This document shows positions 36,148 through 45,731 of a stretch of 64,000 nucleotides of DNA, one piece after another. The translations under genes and the position numbers were made by a program. The first letter of the stretch is position 1. Every line of letters begins with the position of its first letter. The notes under the pieces are model-generated. The model was not told where the DNA came from, made no database searches, and was given only the letters and a program-made list of their open reading frames with translations. Source of the DNA: Bacteroidota bacterium (GTDB taxonomy: Bacteria; Bacteroidota; Ignavibacteria; Kapaibacteriales; Kapaibacteriaceae); contig JAFDZT010000007.1 of assembly GCA_018266735.1 (NCBI GenBank), forward strand, positions 62,001-126,000, read 5' to 3'.

Positions 36148-39100
36148 TTACCGGCCGCCGGAGATCGACAGTCGGATGTCGACGCCCACTTGCGACGTGG
36201 AGAAGCCCGGACTGGTTGCTCCGGAGCTGAAATTCCCCTCGTACCGGAAGAAGGCCGAGGCGGTGACGCGGTTGCTGACGATGTATCGTGCACGCGGTTC
36301 GATGGTGATCTGTGTGGTCCCGTCGACCAGCGATCCGTCCTCTCCCTTGTAGTCCAACACATCGAATCGTGAACGTGTGGAGTGTCGGATCTGCGTCAGG
36401 AACGTGAACTCCACATCGTTCTGCAGATCAAGTCCCAAGAACGAGATCACCATGCCCCGTTTCAAGTACGAAGCTTGGATCTGCAATTCATTCTGCACTT
36501 CACGCGAGATGGTACTCCGAGCGGAGGCATTGAGTTGGTAGGCGGTCTTCGTGTTGTATCGCACCGTCGCTGTGAGCGTCCCCTTCAACTTCTGATCGTC
36601 GAAGTTCATGGTGATACCGATCAGGGGCTGGAATCCGGTGGACACCTGTTGCACTTCGATCACGCGTCCATTGTCGTTGATACGCGCATTCTCCTGATAC
36701 GTGCTCACGTAAGAGTGCTCCAGATAGATCCGCTGTGCGAGCCCCTTGAACAGCGGGAACTTCTCGATGCCGTCCCAACGGAACGTCCAGTTCAAGGCAG
36801 GCGCGATACGGGCCAGTTCACCCGAGAACAGTTGCAACGATTCGAAGCCGTCTCGAAACGATGTGGCAAGCGCTTCCAGCAGTTGCTGGTTTCGCTTCGA
36901 TGTGTCGGGCTCCGCGAGGATCTGTGCCTTCTTTGCATTGTAGAGCGCGATCACGTTCTCGACATTGTCGTTGAAAGCGCCGAAGACGAACCACGAAGGA
37001 ATGCTCAAGTACGTTCGGTCGAGCGTTTGTCGTTTGTTCACATTGGCGAACGATGGCACGCCTGCAGCATCTGTGAGCACACGCTGGTTCTTGGTATACC
37101 CGAAGTCGCTCTTCATGGTCAGATCGAGCGTCGCACCCGGCCACAAAGGTCGACTGGTCTGGAACTGCAGCGTGGTCTTCTGTGAATAGTCATCCTGCAT
37201 CACGCCATTGGCGGGACGCAGACCGGTGCTCGTGCCGAATTTGAAGAATGGGAACGACGAGCTTGGTTCGATGGAAATACCGCCGTGTGGACTGTCGACA
37301 AGACCCAATTGATAGGCCGTGCTTGGTCCCCACATCGGATCGTTCCCGCGGAACGTAAGTGTGCGTGCCCACAGGTTCGTCACACCACTTGCGCCACCGA
37401 GCACTCCCCCATTCGTTGACGTGGTGTTGTTGTTGATCACGAAGGTGAGATTCTCAAAGCCGAAGAAGATGTCCTGGAGCGCATTACCGAGCTCTCCCAT
37501 GAATCCTTCGGGCGACTTGCGCGGAGCGCCAAAGATCTCCTGTCCGAGCTGCCGCCAACGAAGGATCGGACTCACTCGCAACGTTGCATTGTACTTCGCC
37601 GTGCGCACGATGTCGCGCTGCAATGGGTCCGGCTGCAACGGATCGAACCAGTTGTAGATCGAAGAATACGATGCCGTCGTCTCGATCAATCGGTTCAGTC
37701 CCCAGAAGTCTGGCAGTCGTGGTCGCATCGTGATGGTGATCGTCTGATCGTAGCGATTCGTCGTTCCGAGATTGATGAAACCGTCGTTGAAGAAGATCTG
37801 CGACGCCATGTCTCTCCCCGTGCGTTGCTTTCCATTGGCATCGAGTTCGAACGGTACGAGCGTGCTGTACGACATCACCTTATAGTCGATGATCGGACTC
37901 AGGAATCCGTTCTCGATGAGCTTCCAGTTGAACGATGCCGTGGTGAGACCAACGAATTCACGCACAACCGGACTTGGGAAGTCGAGGAAGCGCGACTGCT
38001 CTGTGGCGCGCGAGCGCGTAAGGAACAATCCAAGATTGATGTTCGACGGCATGAAGTTGATCTTGAAGTCCTTGTATGCCTTGAGTCCCGGAACACCTTC
38101 CAGGAACTTGGCCGGACTCACATCGTACTTCGGCGGGATCGTCACGGCATAGTCTGCCTTGAACTGCCAGTTCCAACGGAAGCGCGACTCCACGACCTGA
38201 CTTCGCTCGAACTCTTGCGAATAGCTGTACGCGAACGTCATCTTGTTGAACGTATCATCGATCCACCAGCTCTTCACCGGAATGCCGAGCTTGATCCCCG
38301 TCATGGCGATCTGATCCTGTACGAGCACTCGCTGCGAGCGTGTGATCACACGGTCGTACGTCTCCGCCGCCGCCTGCTCCGTGGCACCCTTCGACAACGT
38401 ATCTCGCTTGGCCGCCTCTGCCGCACGCGTGAGCTCCACATCGTTCTGCGCCGCATACAGTGGTGTTTCGGCGATCTCGGTATGCGTGATGCTCAACGGG
38501 AGTTTGGTTTGATTGAGATCTTTCGGCAAGAGCTTTTCGAGCCCTGCCACCATGGTCACATTCCAGTTGGTCGACATCATCCGATTCCCGAATCGATCTT
38601 CGAGACGGTGGAAGTTCGGCTGCGAATGCTTGATGGATCCCTGGAACTCTGCAAGGTCGGCCAAACGCAACGAACCACTTGCAACGGCCGCCCAGTCTGT
38701 GTTGTCGGTGGGCTCGACAAGTCGCATTTCATCCACCCACATGTCGGTGGTGAGCTCGTTCGGATAGCGTTGCGCCGGATTGGCAACACCGAATCCAACG
38801 AACTGGATACGTGTGAGGATCGGATTCCCGCGGATGGCGAAGATGGCCTGATCGTCACCCGGAACGGGAAACTCCTGTCGCTCCAACGTCCGCCCCTGAT
38901 CCCTGATCTGCTTGATGGCCGTGAGGTCGCCCATGATGATATGGATGTCCTGCCAGCCACGCAGCAGCGGTCTGCGATACTCATAGTAGTTCACGGAGTC
39001 GATACCGAAGCGGATGTAGGCATAGGCAGGCGGAATGGCTCCGGTGGCCACTTTGTCCGGCATGGTCTGATCGCCGTGAATGAAGAAGGCCAATTGCTTG

Positions 39101-42100
39101 TAGTAGAAGATGTCCTGCGAACGATAGATACGAACGGCCATGCGCTCTTCACCAAAGCTCAGGTTGCGCACACGTACCACGAGTGACTGCTCGTTGAAGT
39201 AGATCTCTGAACGCGGATCGGGATTCTGAAGCTGACGGGGTGGCGAGACGCAAGGAGGCATGGTGTAGAACGTCGGAGCAGCACTGTTTTCTTCGCGACT
39301 CACATAGGCGACGGCCAATGCCGAATCGTTCGGCGTGAGTCCGGATTGCAGGCTGTGATTGCGAAGCCAGTACGAACCAACAAGACCCCAGTCCGCGATC
39401 GATACCTTCGTGTATCCACCTTGGAAGAACACACGGATGTATTGAATGTTGGTGTAGAGAGGGTTGCCGACGACGGAGTCCGGACGTCGCACCGGAATGC
39501 GGAAGAGGAACCATCCCTTGTCCGGATTACCACCCACGATCTGTGTGTTGTTCGCCGGATTCGGATCGAGTCGTACTTCGTAGCGGAAGTACGAGTTGTC
39601 CAGCATGATGGTCTGACCATTGTTCTTGTTCAGGATCTCCGTGTCGGGGAACTGACCAACTTCGGACTGCGATGCATTCCCCTCGAAGTTGTTGTATTGA
39701 ACAAAGTCGCCTTCGCTTTGTTCGGCCCGATTGCCACCGAAGTTGAACTTGTAATCGTCACGCGCAGGGTCTGCCTCGCGATTCAACGGATCCGGGTAGA
39801 CGTCCTTTTCTGCTGCATTGAAGAGCGTATCGATCCCTCGATCTTCCCCTTGATCGATCAGGTTGTTCGGCGGAGAACGATCTTCGGTGTTCAACGTCTT
39901 GTTCGGAATGATGTCTTCGCTGATCTGACCAAGATCGATGAACATGCGTGAATTCGGATCGTAGGAGTCGATGCGCATCATCACTTCGATGTAGTCGATG
40001 TTCTCGTTGTCGAAGTTGGTGTTGAACGGAGACAGCAGTCGCATCATCCCGCCCCAGATGCGTGTCTTGTTCTCGGCGATATAGGCAGAGGCCGTTGCTC
40101 GCACGGCATCGGAATCCGAATCGTTCCAGCGCGGATTCAACGCATCGATGAACTGCGCATTGGTGTTGTAGATCCCGCGAACGCCATGGTCGAACGTGAT
40201 ATGCAGCGGCGTGATGTTGGATCGTCCTTGCACACGTGCACGATTGGGATAGACATCTACCTGCGGCACATCGGGAACGAAGAACTGATACCAATAGAGA
40301 CGGGCCCGATACTGGGCCGCCATCGTGTCGTTGGGCCAGATGGCCGTGTTCTCCGATGGCGACGAGTAGTTCCATACGGCCGGGGTGAGACCGAAGGAGA
40401 TGTAGCGACGTGCACTTTCGAAGTCGTCGAGGTAGGCCACCGGAAGTCCGTTATCAGAGCAGACCGTAGAGAATCGTTTGTTCGGCGTTGATGCCACCAA
40501 CGCCCACTCCCCTTGTGCCGTGAACGACGAACGTTCCTTGGTGTTGAAGAAGGGCAAGGCATCGAGGGCTCGCGTGAGCCATGGGAGATCGGCGTTGATC
40601 TTTCCGTCAATTCCGAACATCAAATTCGCATTCGGCTCCTGACCCGGTGCCACACGGTCGATCACGGCCGCCTGGTTGTAGTTCATGAGCGTCATTCCAA
40701 TGCTGCTGTTCACCCGTCGGGTCTTGAACAACTGCATATCCGCTCGCACCCCTAACAACGTCCGTGTCGACACGTTGAAGATATCGTTCTGCTCATACTC
40801 CACTTGCAGATTCGCATTCGGAAGCAGTGCGCGCGAGTTCAACACATTCAGTGTTCCCGTGTAGTAGTCCACAGTATAGTCGCTTCCTTCGCGCAAGGGC
40901 ACTCCATCCAACGTCACCTTCACGCTTCCCGGTGCTGTATTGTAGGCAAGGTTGATACGAGAGCCACCGGCCACCCCTGCCGCCTCGCCAATGATGACGA
41001 AGCGGTCCTTGGCCGAATTCAATCGTGCGGCCAGATCGGTGGTGTCGTACACTTCGTTGAAGACATACTGCTCGGCAAGCTGGGCATTGCCCTTCGAGGC
41101 GAAGTACTCGCGCAATCCGCTTCGGAACGGCTCAAGGGATGGGAAGGTGATCTCTCCGCGTACGGCGTTGAACACCGGTGGACGGGCATCGAAGGCTCCA
41201 TCAGGCGGTTGCGCTCCGGTTCCGTTGTTCACCTGGTCGATGCGGAAGATCGTCACGATCTTATCGGGCGCACCATTCAACACATCGCCCGAATCGTTCG
41301 TGTTCCGGAAGTACCACATGCCGATCTTGGCATCGGCCGGACTCACGTTCGTGACGCCAATGGTGTAGATGTTCCGCATCTGTCGGGCCCAGATGTTCTT
41401 GAAGCCGGGCTGCATCTGTGGACGTGAGACGAGCTTCAGGATCAGCGTGTCCTTTTCTGTGGCCGTGGTCGACAGCGTGCCGTGGTAGTCGTCGTCGTCC
41501 GGACTCGATGTTGGTCCCTCCGTACGATACGACACGGCATAGGACCGATCGGTGCGCAGATTCAAGATCGTCAGCGTACCAAGGTTGAGATCGATCTCGT
41601 ACCGATTCTGCGGTAGACGTGCATAGCGGCCGCGCTCGGCGTAGCCGGACTTGATCTCGATCTGCCGCATCGATGCGGGATAACGTTGTCCCTGCATGTA
41701 CTTGATCGGTGAAAGCGTATCGATGGCAATGGCCTCGTTCGCCGTGACATCACGAACGTCCGTGGTCGACTCCCAGACTTCGATCTCCTTCACCACCAAC
41801 GGTGCACCATTCTGTGGCAGCACCGGTGTGGCCGACTTGAAGTACTCTTTCCAAATGGCGTGATAGGCCGTGTCCAGGAAGAAGTGGTTGCGCGCATAAT
41901 CATAGGCCCGCACATTGAACTGCGTGCGCGACGAACCACCACGTGCATTCACGAACTTTCGTTCACCGCGTCGTTGCGAGGCAATGGTCTTGAGGAAGAG
42001 CGCACCGAATTGGAAGTCGGCTCGTACACCGAACAGCGTTTGGCCACCGCCGATAAGCTGACTTTGCGATTCGAGGTTGACGTTCCCGAACTCCACCCGC

Positions 42101-42984
42101 TTGATGATATCGTCGTCGTATCCTTCGTATCCTACTTTGAATCGATTGTTGAATTCGAATTGGTTCAGCGTGTTCCAATCGACATTCATCTTGAACTTGT
42201 CCCCGATCCGCGCCGAAACGTTCACCTGGATGTTCTGCTGGAAGATCGGCGAGGACTGCGTCTGTCCATACACGGATGCCGTTCCCAACCGCTGCGTATC
42301 CCATCGCCATCCGCCGCGCACGTTCACTTCCCCGTTCACATTGATGCTCACCTCGGGCTTGCCGAAGATCCCGAAGATGGGATTGGGTGGGAGCGGGATC
42401 GTGATGTTCGTGGCCTGCATGAGGAGCTTGGTGAGCTCTGCGTCGGACGAGGCCTTCTTCATTTCGTACTTGGTGATGGCCGAGTCGCGGTAGGCAGTGA
42501 GCATCGACTCGCTGCGATACTTCAAGTACGTATCGAGGTCCATCGGAATGGCCTCTCCCACATCGATCCCTGAGACCAGCTCGCGAAGGAGGACACCTTT
42601 CCCCGTGCTATCCAGGTCGGCCGTGGTCGAATATCCGATCGGCAACGGAAGCCACGTGTTGCGTGGTTGCTTCTTGCTGTAACTGTTGCGATTTGTGGTG
42701 CTATACGGATAGGTGGCCGGAAGGTCCCGGTTCGTGGGATCGCCCGAATTGTATCGGAGGGTGTCGGCGTTGGTGGAGTCGGCAGGAGGGAGGAAGGACC
42801 GAAGGGTGGGGCCAAGGGCGGCCATGAGCGTGAAGGACGCCACGCGCAGCCCCATGATGGACATGCCATCTGAAGGCTCTGCGAGCAGTAGTTCGGACGC
42901 ACCGGTGCCGGTCGTGGCCATGCAAATAGCCACTACCAACGACACGATGCGGAACGTATGTCTGAAATGCGCCCCGTTGATCAC
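36148..42984 (-). CDS. sprA: Type IX secretion translocon SprA/Sov
   Basis: This 2278-residue outer-membrane protein forms the giant beta-barrel pore of the T9SS, through which cargo with C-terminal sorting domains leaves the cell. The N-terminus is a signal peptide (FRIVSLVVAICMATTGTGAS) after a GTG start at 42984. The long body alternates barrel strands and soluble inserts, with repeated W-D-T-Q-R-L/N-V-R-G-G-W type motifs (VNVRGGWRWDTQRLGTASVY), the GPTSSPDDDDYHGTL linker, and a C-terminal strand ending VGVDIRLSISGG. The length is close to Flavobacterium SprA. A -7 element lies at 43068-43075. With PorQ nearby and a sorting-tail gene at the left edge, the T9SS is probably functional. Confidence 0.93.
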   Translation of the reverse strand: MINGAHFRHTFRIVSLVVAICMATTGTGASELLLAEPSDGMSIMGLRVASFTLMAALGPTLRSFLPPADSTNADTLRYNSGDPTNRDLPATYPYSTTNRNSYSKKQPRNTWLPLPIGYSTTADLDSTGKGVLLRELVSGIDVGEAIPMDLDTYLKYRSESMLTAYRDSAITKYEMKKASSDAELTKLLMQATNITIPLPPNPIFGIFGKPEVSINVNGEVNVRGGWRWDTQRLGTASVYGQTQSSPIFQQNIQVNVSARIGDKFKMNVDWNTLNQFEFNNRFKVGYEGYDDDIIKRVEFGNVNLESQSQLIGGGQTLFGVRADFQFGALFLKTIASQRRGERKFVNARGGSSRTQFNVRAYDYARNHFFLDTAYHAIWKEYFKSATPVLPQNGAPLVVKEIEVWESTTDVRDVTANEAIAIDTLSPIKYMQGQRYPASMRQIEIKSGYAERGRYARLPQNRYEIDLNLGTLTILNLRTDRSYAVSYRTEGPTSSPDDDDYHGTLSTTATEKDTLILKLVSRPQMQPGFKNIWARQMRNIYTIGVTNVSPADAKIGMWYFRNTNDSGDVLNGAPDKIVTIFRIDQVNNGTGAQPPDGAFDARPPVFNAVRGEITFPSLEPFRSGLREYFASKGNAQLAEQYVFNEVYDTTDLAARLNSAKDRFVIIGEAAGVAGGSRINLAYNTAPGSVKVTLDGVPLREGSDYTVDYYTGTLNVLNSRALLPNANLQVEYEQNDIFNVSTRTLLGVRADMQLFKTRRVNSSIGMTLMNYNQAAVIDRVAPGQEPNANLMFGIDGKINADLPWLTRALDALPFFNTKERSSFTAQGEWALVASTPNKRFSTVCSDNGLPVAYLDDFESARRYISFGLTPAVWNYSSPSENTAIWPNDTMAAQYRARLYWYQFFVPDVPQVDVYPNRARVQGRSNITPLHITFDHGVRGIYNTNAQFIDALNPRWNDSDSDAVRATASAYIAENKTRIWGGMMRLLSPFNTNFDNENIDYIEVMMRIDSYDPNSRMFIDLGQISEDIIPNKTLNTEDRSPPNNLIDQGEDRGIDTLFNAAEKDVYPDPLNREADPARDDYKFNFGGNRAEQSEGDFVQYNNFEGNASQSEVGQFPDTEILNKNNGQTIMLDNSYFRYEVRLDPNPANNTQIVGGNPDKGWFLFRIPVRRPDSVVGNPLYTNIQYIRVFFQGGYTKVSIADWGLVGSYWLRNHSLQSGLTPNDSALAVAYVSREENSAAPTFYTMPPCVSPPRQLQNPDPRSEIYFNEQSLVVRVRNLSFGEERMAVRIYRSQDIFYYKQLAFFIHGDQTMPDKVATGAIPPAYAYIRFGIDSVNYYEYRRPLLRGWQDIHIIMGDLTAIKQIRDQGRTLERQEFPVPGDDQAIFAIRGNPILTRIQFVGFGVANPAQRYPNELTTDMWVDEMRLVEPTDNTDWAAVASGSLRLADLAEFQGSIKHSQPNFHRLEDRFGNRMMSTNWNVTMVAGLEKLLPKDLNQTKLPLSITHTEIAETPLYAAQNDVELTRAAEAAKRDTLSKGATEQAAAETYDRVITRSQRVLVQDQIAMTGIKLGIPVKSWWIDDTFNKMTFAYSYSQEFERSQVVESRFRWNWQFKADYAVTIPPKYDVSPAKFLEGVPGLKAYKDFKINFMPSNINLGLFLTRSRATEQSRFLDFPSPVVREFVGLTTASFNWKLIENGFLSPIIDYKVMSYSTLVPFELDANGKQRTGRDMASQIFFNDGFINLGTTNRYDQTITITMRPRLPDFWGLNRLIETTASYSSIYNWFDPLQPDPLQRDIVRTAKYNATLRVSPILRWRQLGQEIFGAPRKSPEGFMGELGNALQDIFFGFENLTFVINNNTTSTNGGVLGGASGVTNLWARTLTFRGNDPMWGPSTAYQLGLVDSPHGGISIEPSSSFPFFKFGTSTGLRPANGVMQDDYSQKTTLQFQTSRPLWPGATLDLTMKSDFGYTKNQRVLTDAAGVPSFANVNKRQTLDRTYLSIPSWFVFGAFNDNVENVIALYNAKKAQILAEPDTSKRNQQLLEALATSFRDGFESLQLFSGELARIAPALNWTFRWDGIEKFPLFKGLAQRIYLEHSYVSTYQENARINDNGRVIEVQQVSTGFQPLIGITMNFDDQKLKGTLTATVRYNTKTAYQLNASARSTISREVQNELQIQASYLKRGMVISFLGLDLQNDVEFTFLTQIRHSTRSRFDVLDYKGEDGSLVDGTTQITIEPRARYIVSNRVTASAFFRYEGNFSSGATSPGFSTSQVGVDIRLSISGGR

Positions 42985-43030
42985 GTCGCCGTACTCACCA
43001 ACTGTATGTTACAAAACACTGTAGCGAACG

Positions 43031-43045
43031 GTGAGTATAGCTCAC
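43031..43045. promoter_or_regulatory. Inverted repeat in the sprA leader
   Basis: GTGAG-TATAG-CTCAC is a perfect 5-bp inverted repeat between the proposed sprA transcription start (about 43061) and its GTG start. It could be an operator or a small leader hairpin. Confidence 0.35.
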
Positions 43046-43067
43046 TTCCTCAAGAATGACTGGTAAA

Positions 43068-43075
43068 CAAAGATA
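43068..43075 (-). promoter_or_regulatory. Bacteroidetes-type -7 element for sprA (TATCTTTG)
   Basis: On the minus strand TATCTTTG fits TAnnTTTG and would give a leader of about 77 bases before the sprA GTG. No TTTG or TTG is found 19-21 bases upstream, so the promoter is only half supported. Confidence 0.45.
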
Positions 43076-43130
43076 GGATAAAGCCAGGATTGGTAATTTG
43101 GTACGAACTCCTCGCACCACTATTGTACGC

Positions 43131-45731
43131 ATGACCAGTTCTCTACGCCTATTTGCCCTGTGCCTTGCCACCCTTGGCATCGCATCCATCCGGATGAACG
43201 CAGACTATAACGACTACGCTCGTTTAGGACCCGACCAGATCCGGACCATTGTTCCATCGTCCACGCGCGAGGTGGTCGACCTTAGCGGCCCATGGCAGCG
43301 AGAGATCGACGGGAAGGCGGAAGGGATCGTCTCCCTCCCCTGCACCGAAGCACAGCACGGCCGTGTGGTGTATCGCCGAACGGTTCGCATCGACCCCGAG
43401 ATGCTGCAATTGCATTCGTGGCAATTGTATTTCCTGGGCGTGACCGACGAGGTCGAACTCCGGATCAACAAACGCTTCGTCCAGCGCTATCCCGGTGGCA
43501 TGGTGCCGTTCTCGGCACGTGTGCCCGAGCGATTGCTCGTGAATGGTACGAATGAGATCGAACTCGTCGTGAATTCCTACGGCGAGAAGACGCGACTGGT
43601 GGAGATGTTCGCACGGTCTGCTCAGAAGAATTCCATGGGCCTGTTGCGCGAAGTGTTCCTTGTGGGGACTCCACATGTGTGGACAAATGATGTGCGCGCC
43701 AAAGTGAACATCGGTGGTTACGGTGCTACCGTGACCCTTGGAGCAACGATCACCGGTGGTGCGGTCGAGCGCCTGATGTCGAGCGGCACGCCGAGTGATG
43801 CGCTCACGTACGGCAAGGCCGGTGTGACGGTCGAGGCCATTCTGAGCAAGACGCGCGGTGGTGATGCCGTCGCTCGTAGCGGTGCATCGTCGATCACGAT
43901 CGAGCGAGCCCGCAGTGCGAACATGGCGTTCCAATTGAATGTGGGGAATCCAGAACTCTGGTCGCCGTCAAGCCCATCGGTCTACTATGCCACGATCCGC
44001 ATTGAATACAACGGAGCACTGGTCGATGAGTTCGTGACGACGATCGGACTCCGCTCACTGTCGGTCGCGACGAACAATGGCACACGCAAGCTGCTGGTGA
44101 ACGGTCAGCCCATGACGGTGAATGCCGTTGAGTACATCGAAGAGTATCCGACGTTGGGTCCATCCATGTCGTACCGACAGATGGAGCAGGACATCTCGAT
44201 GATGAAGACACTCGGCGTGAATACAGTACGGTTCCGCCATGGTAGTCCGCATCCGTATCTGCTCGATCTGTGTGACCGGTACGGACTGTTCGTGATGGTC
44301 GAGTTGCCTGCCGCCGACATTCCGAAGTCCTTCCTTCCGCACGAAGAGATCACCGCCCGCATGAAGAACACGGCGGAGCGACTGATCACGTACATCGATG
44401 CACACCCCGCCGTCCTTGCATATGGTTTGAGTGAAGGACTACAGGAAGACGCGCAGGAGACAGCCGACTTCCATGCCTCCCTTCTGACCATCTTCCGCTC
44501 CTCCGGGACGAAGCTGCTGTACAAAGTGGTCCCATCGTCGGAAGCACGTGTGCTTGTCGAAGGTGGGTTTGACATGGTGCTCATTCGCACTTGCACCACG
44601 GCAGATCGAGCACATTTCGCCGAGACCCTGAAAGACGTGATGAAGCGTGCCGGTCGTGCGGCCATCATCCCCTGCTTCGGTGCCGTTGTCTCGCCCATGA
44701 ACATGAATGGCTTCAGCGATCCGTTGTCGAACGAGGCGCAAGCCGTCACGCTTCGTGACTGTTACAAAACCACCATGAGCCTCGGACTTGCCGGCGTGGT
44801 GGTTTGGTCGTTCAACGACTATGCTCTTGAGAAACCTACGATGCTCGTGGATCACGATGATCCGTATGTGTGCACGTCGGGTCTCGTCGACGTGTGGCGT
44901 CAACCACGCGTTGCCTATGCCATGCTGAAATCACTGATCAACGATGAAAAGGAACCACTGCTCCAGGCACGTGACTACTCGGCCGACACGCCGTTGATCT
45001 TCATCGCCTTGGGCATCATCCTTGCGTTGGTGCTGGCATTCCTTGTGAACAGATCCCGTCGCTTCCGCGAATACTTGCTCCGCTCATTGCTGCGCCCGTA
45101 TAACTTCTATGCCGACATTCGCGATCAACGCATTCTGTCGACGGTGCAGACCGTGATCCTGGGTGCCGTGATCGCATTCTGTGTGGGATTGGTGGATGCA
45201 TCGCTGGTCTACTTCCTTCGCACTGATGCACTCGTTGAATACTTGCTGCACTTGCTCTTCCCTTCCAATGGCATTTACGAAGTACTTCGCTTCGTGGCAT
45301 GGCGACCGACCCTGGCCGTGATCACGCTCTCCGTGGTGGTCTTCGGTTGCATCATGCTGCTGGCCGTTGCGTTGCGCATCTCGGCCATGTTCATCAAGGG
45401 TCGCATCTTCTTCCGCGATACGCTTACGATCACCGTGTGGTCCGCACTTCCGTTGATCATCCTCTTGCCCATCGGGATCACCTTGTACAAGGTGCTCAGC
45501 ACGGATGCCATGTCGATCTGGGTGCCCATCATCATCTTCGGCGTGATCATCTGGTTCTTCTCACGCACGTTGCGCGCAACGGCAGTGGTCTTCGATGTGC
45601 GTCCGTCCATGGTCTACGGCATCGGTGCAGGGATCTTCCTGCTCGCTTCGCTGACCATGGTGTTCTGGTATAACACATCGTACGGACTCCTTGCGTTCCT
45701 GCAGTACTACTGGAAGGTCGTGTCGGCATGA
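43131..45731 (+). CDS. Membrane-anchored GH2-like protein, probably catalytically inactive
   Basis: This 866-residue protein starts at ATG 43131 with a signal or anchor segment (LRLFALCLATLGIASI). Residues about 30-600 follow the glycoside hydrolase family 2 plan: jelly-roll (VDLSGPWQREIDG, PCTEAQHGRVVYRRTV), Ig-like domain, and TIM barrel (RKLLVNGQPMTVNAVEYIEE, LGVNTVRFRHGSPHPYLLDL, VVWSFNDYALEKP). The acid/base site reads AYGLSEGL instead of G-N-E, and the nucleophile site reads IIPCFGAV where E-F-G or E-Y-G is expected. Hydrolysis is therefore unlikely. About five membrane spans fill the C-terminal 230 residues. Its stop overlaps hrcA. Confidence 0.72.
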   Translation: MTSSLRLFALCLATLGIASIRMNADYNDYARLGPDQIRTIVPSSTREVVDLSGPWQREIDGKAEGIVSLPCTEAQHGRVVYRRTVRIDPEMLQLHSWQLYFLGVTDEVELRINKRFVQRYPGGMVPFSARVPERLLVNGTNEIELVVNSYGEKTRLVEMFARSAQKNSMGLLREVFLVGTPHVWTNDVRAKVNIGGYGATVTLGATITGGAVERLMSSGTPSDALTYGKAGVTVEAILSKTRGGDAVARSGASSITIERARSANMAFQLNVGNPELWSPSSPSVYYATIRIEYNGALVDEFVTTIGLRSLSVATNNGTRKLLVNGQPMTVNAVEYIEEYPTLGPSMSYRQMEQDISMMKTLGVNTVRFRHGSPHPYLLDLCDRYGLFVMVELPAADIPKSFLPHEEITARMKNTAERLITYIDAHPAVLAYGLSEGLQEDAQETADFHASLLTIFRSSGTKLLYKVVPSSEARVLVEGGFDMVLIRTCTTADRAHFAETLKDVMKRAGRAAIIPCFGAVVSPMNMNGFSDPLSNEAQAVTLRDCYKTTMSLGLAGVVVWSFNDYALEKPTMLVDHDDPYVCTSGLVDVWRQPRVAYAMLKSLINDEKEPLLQARDYSADTPLIFIALGIILALVLAFLVNRSRRFREYLLRSLLRPYNFYADIRDQRILSTVQTVILGAVIAFCVGLVDASLVYFLRTDALVEYLLHLLFPSNGIYEVLRFVAWRPTLAVITLSVVVFGCIMLLAVALRISAMFIKGRIFFRDTLTITVWSALPLIILLPIGITLYKVLSTDAMSIWVPIIIFGVIIWFFSRTLRATAVVFDVRPSMVYGIGAGIFLLASLTMVFWYNTSYGLLAFLQYYWKVVSA

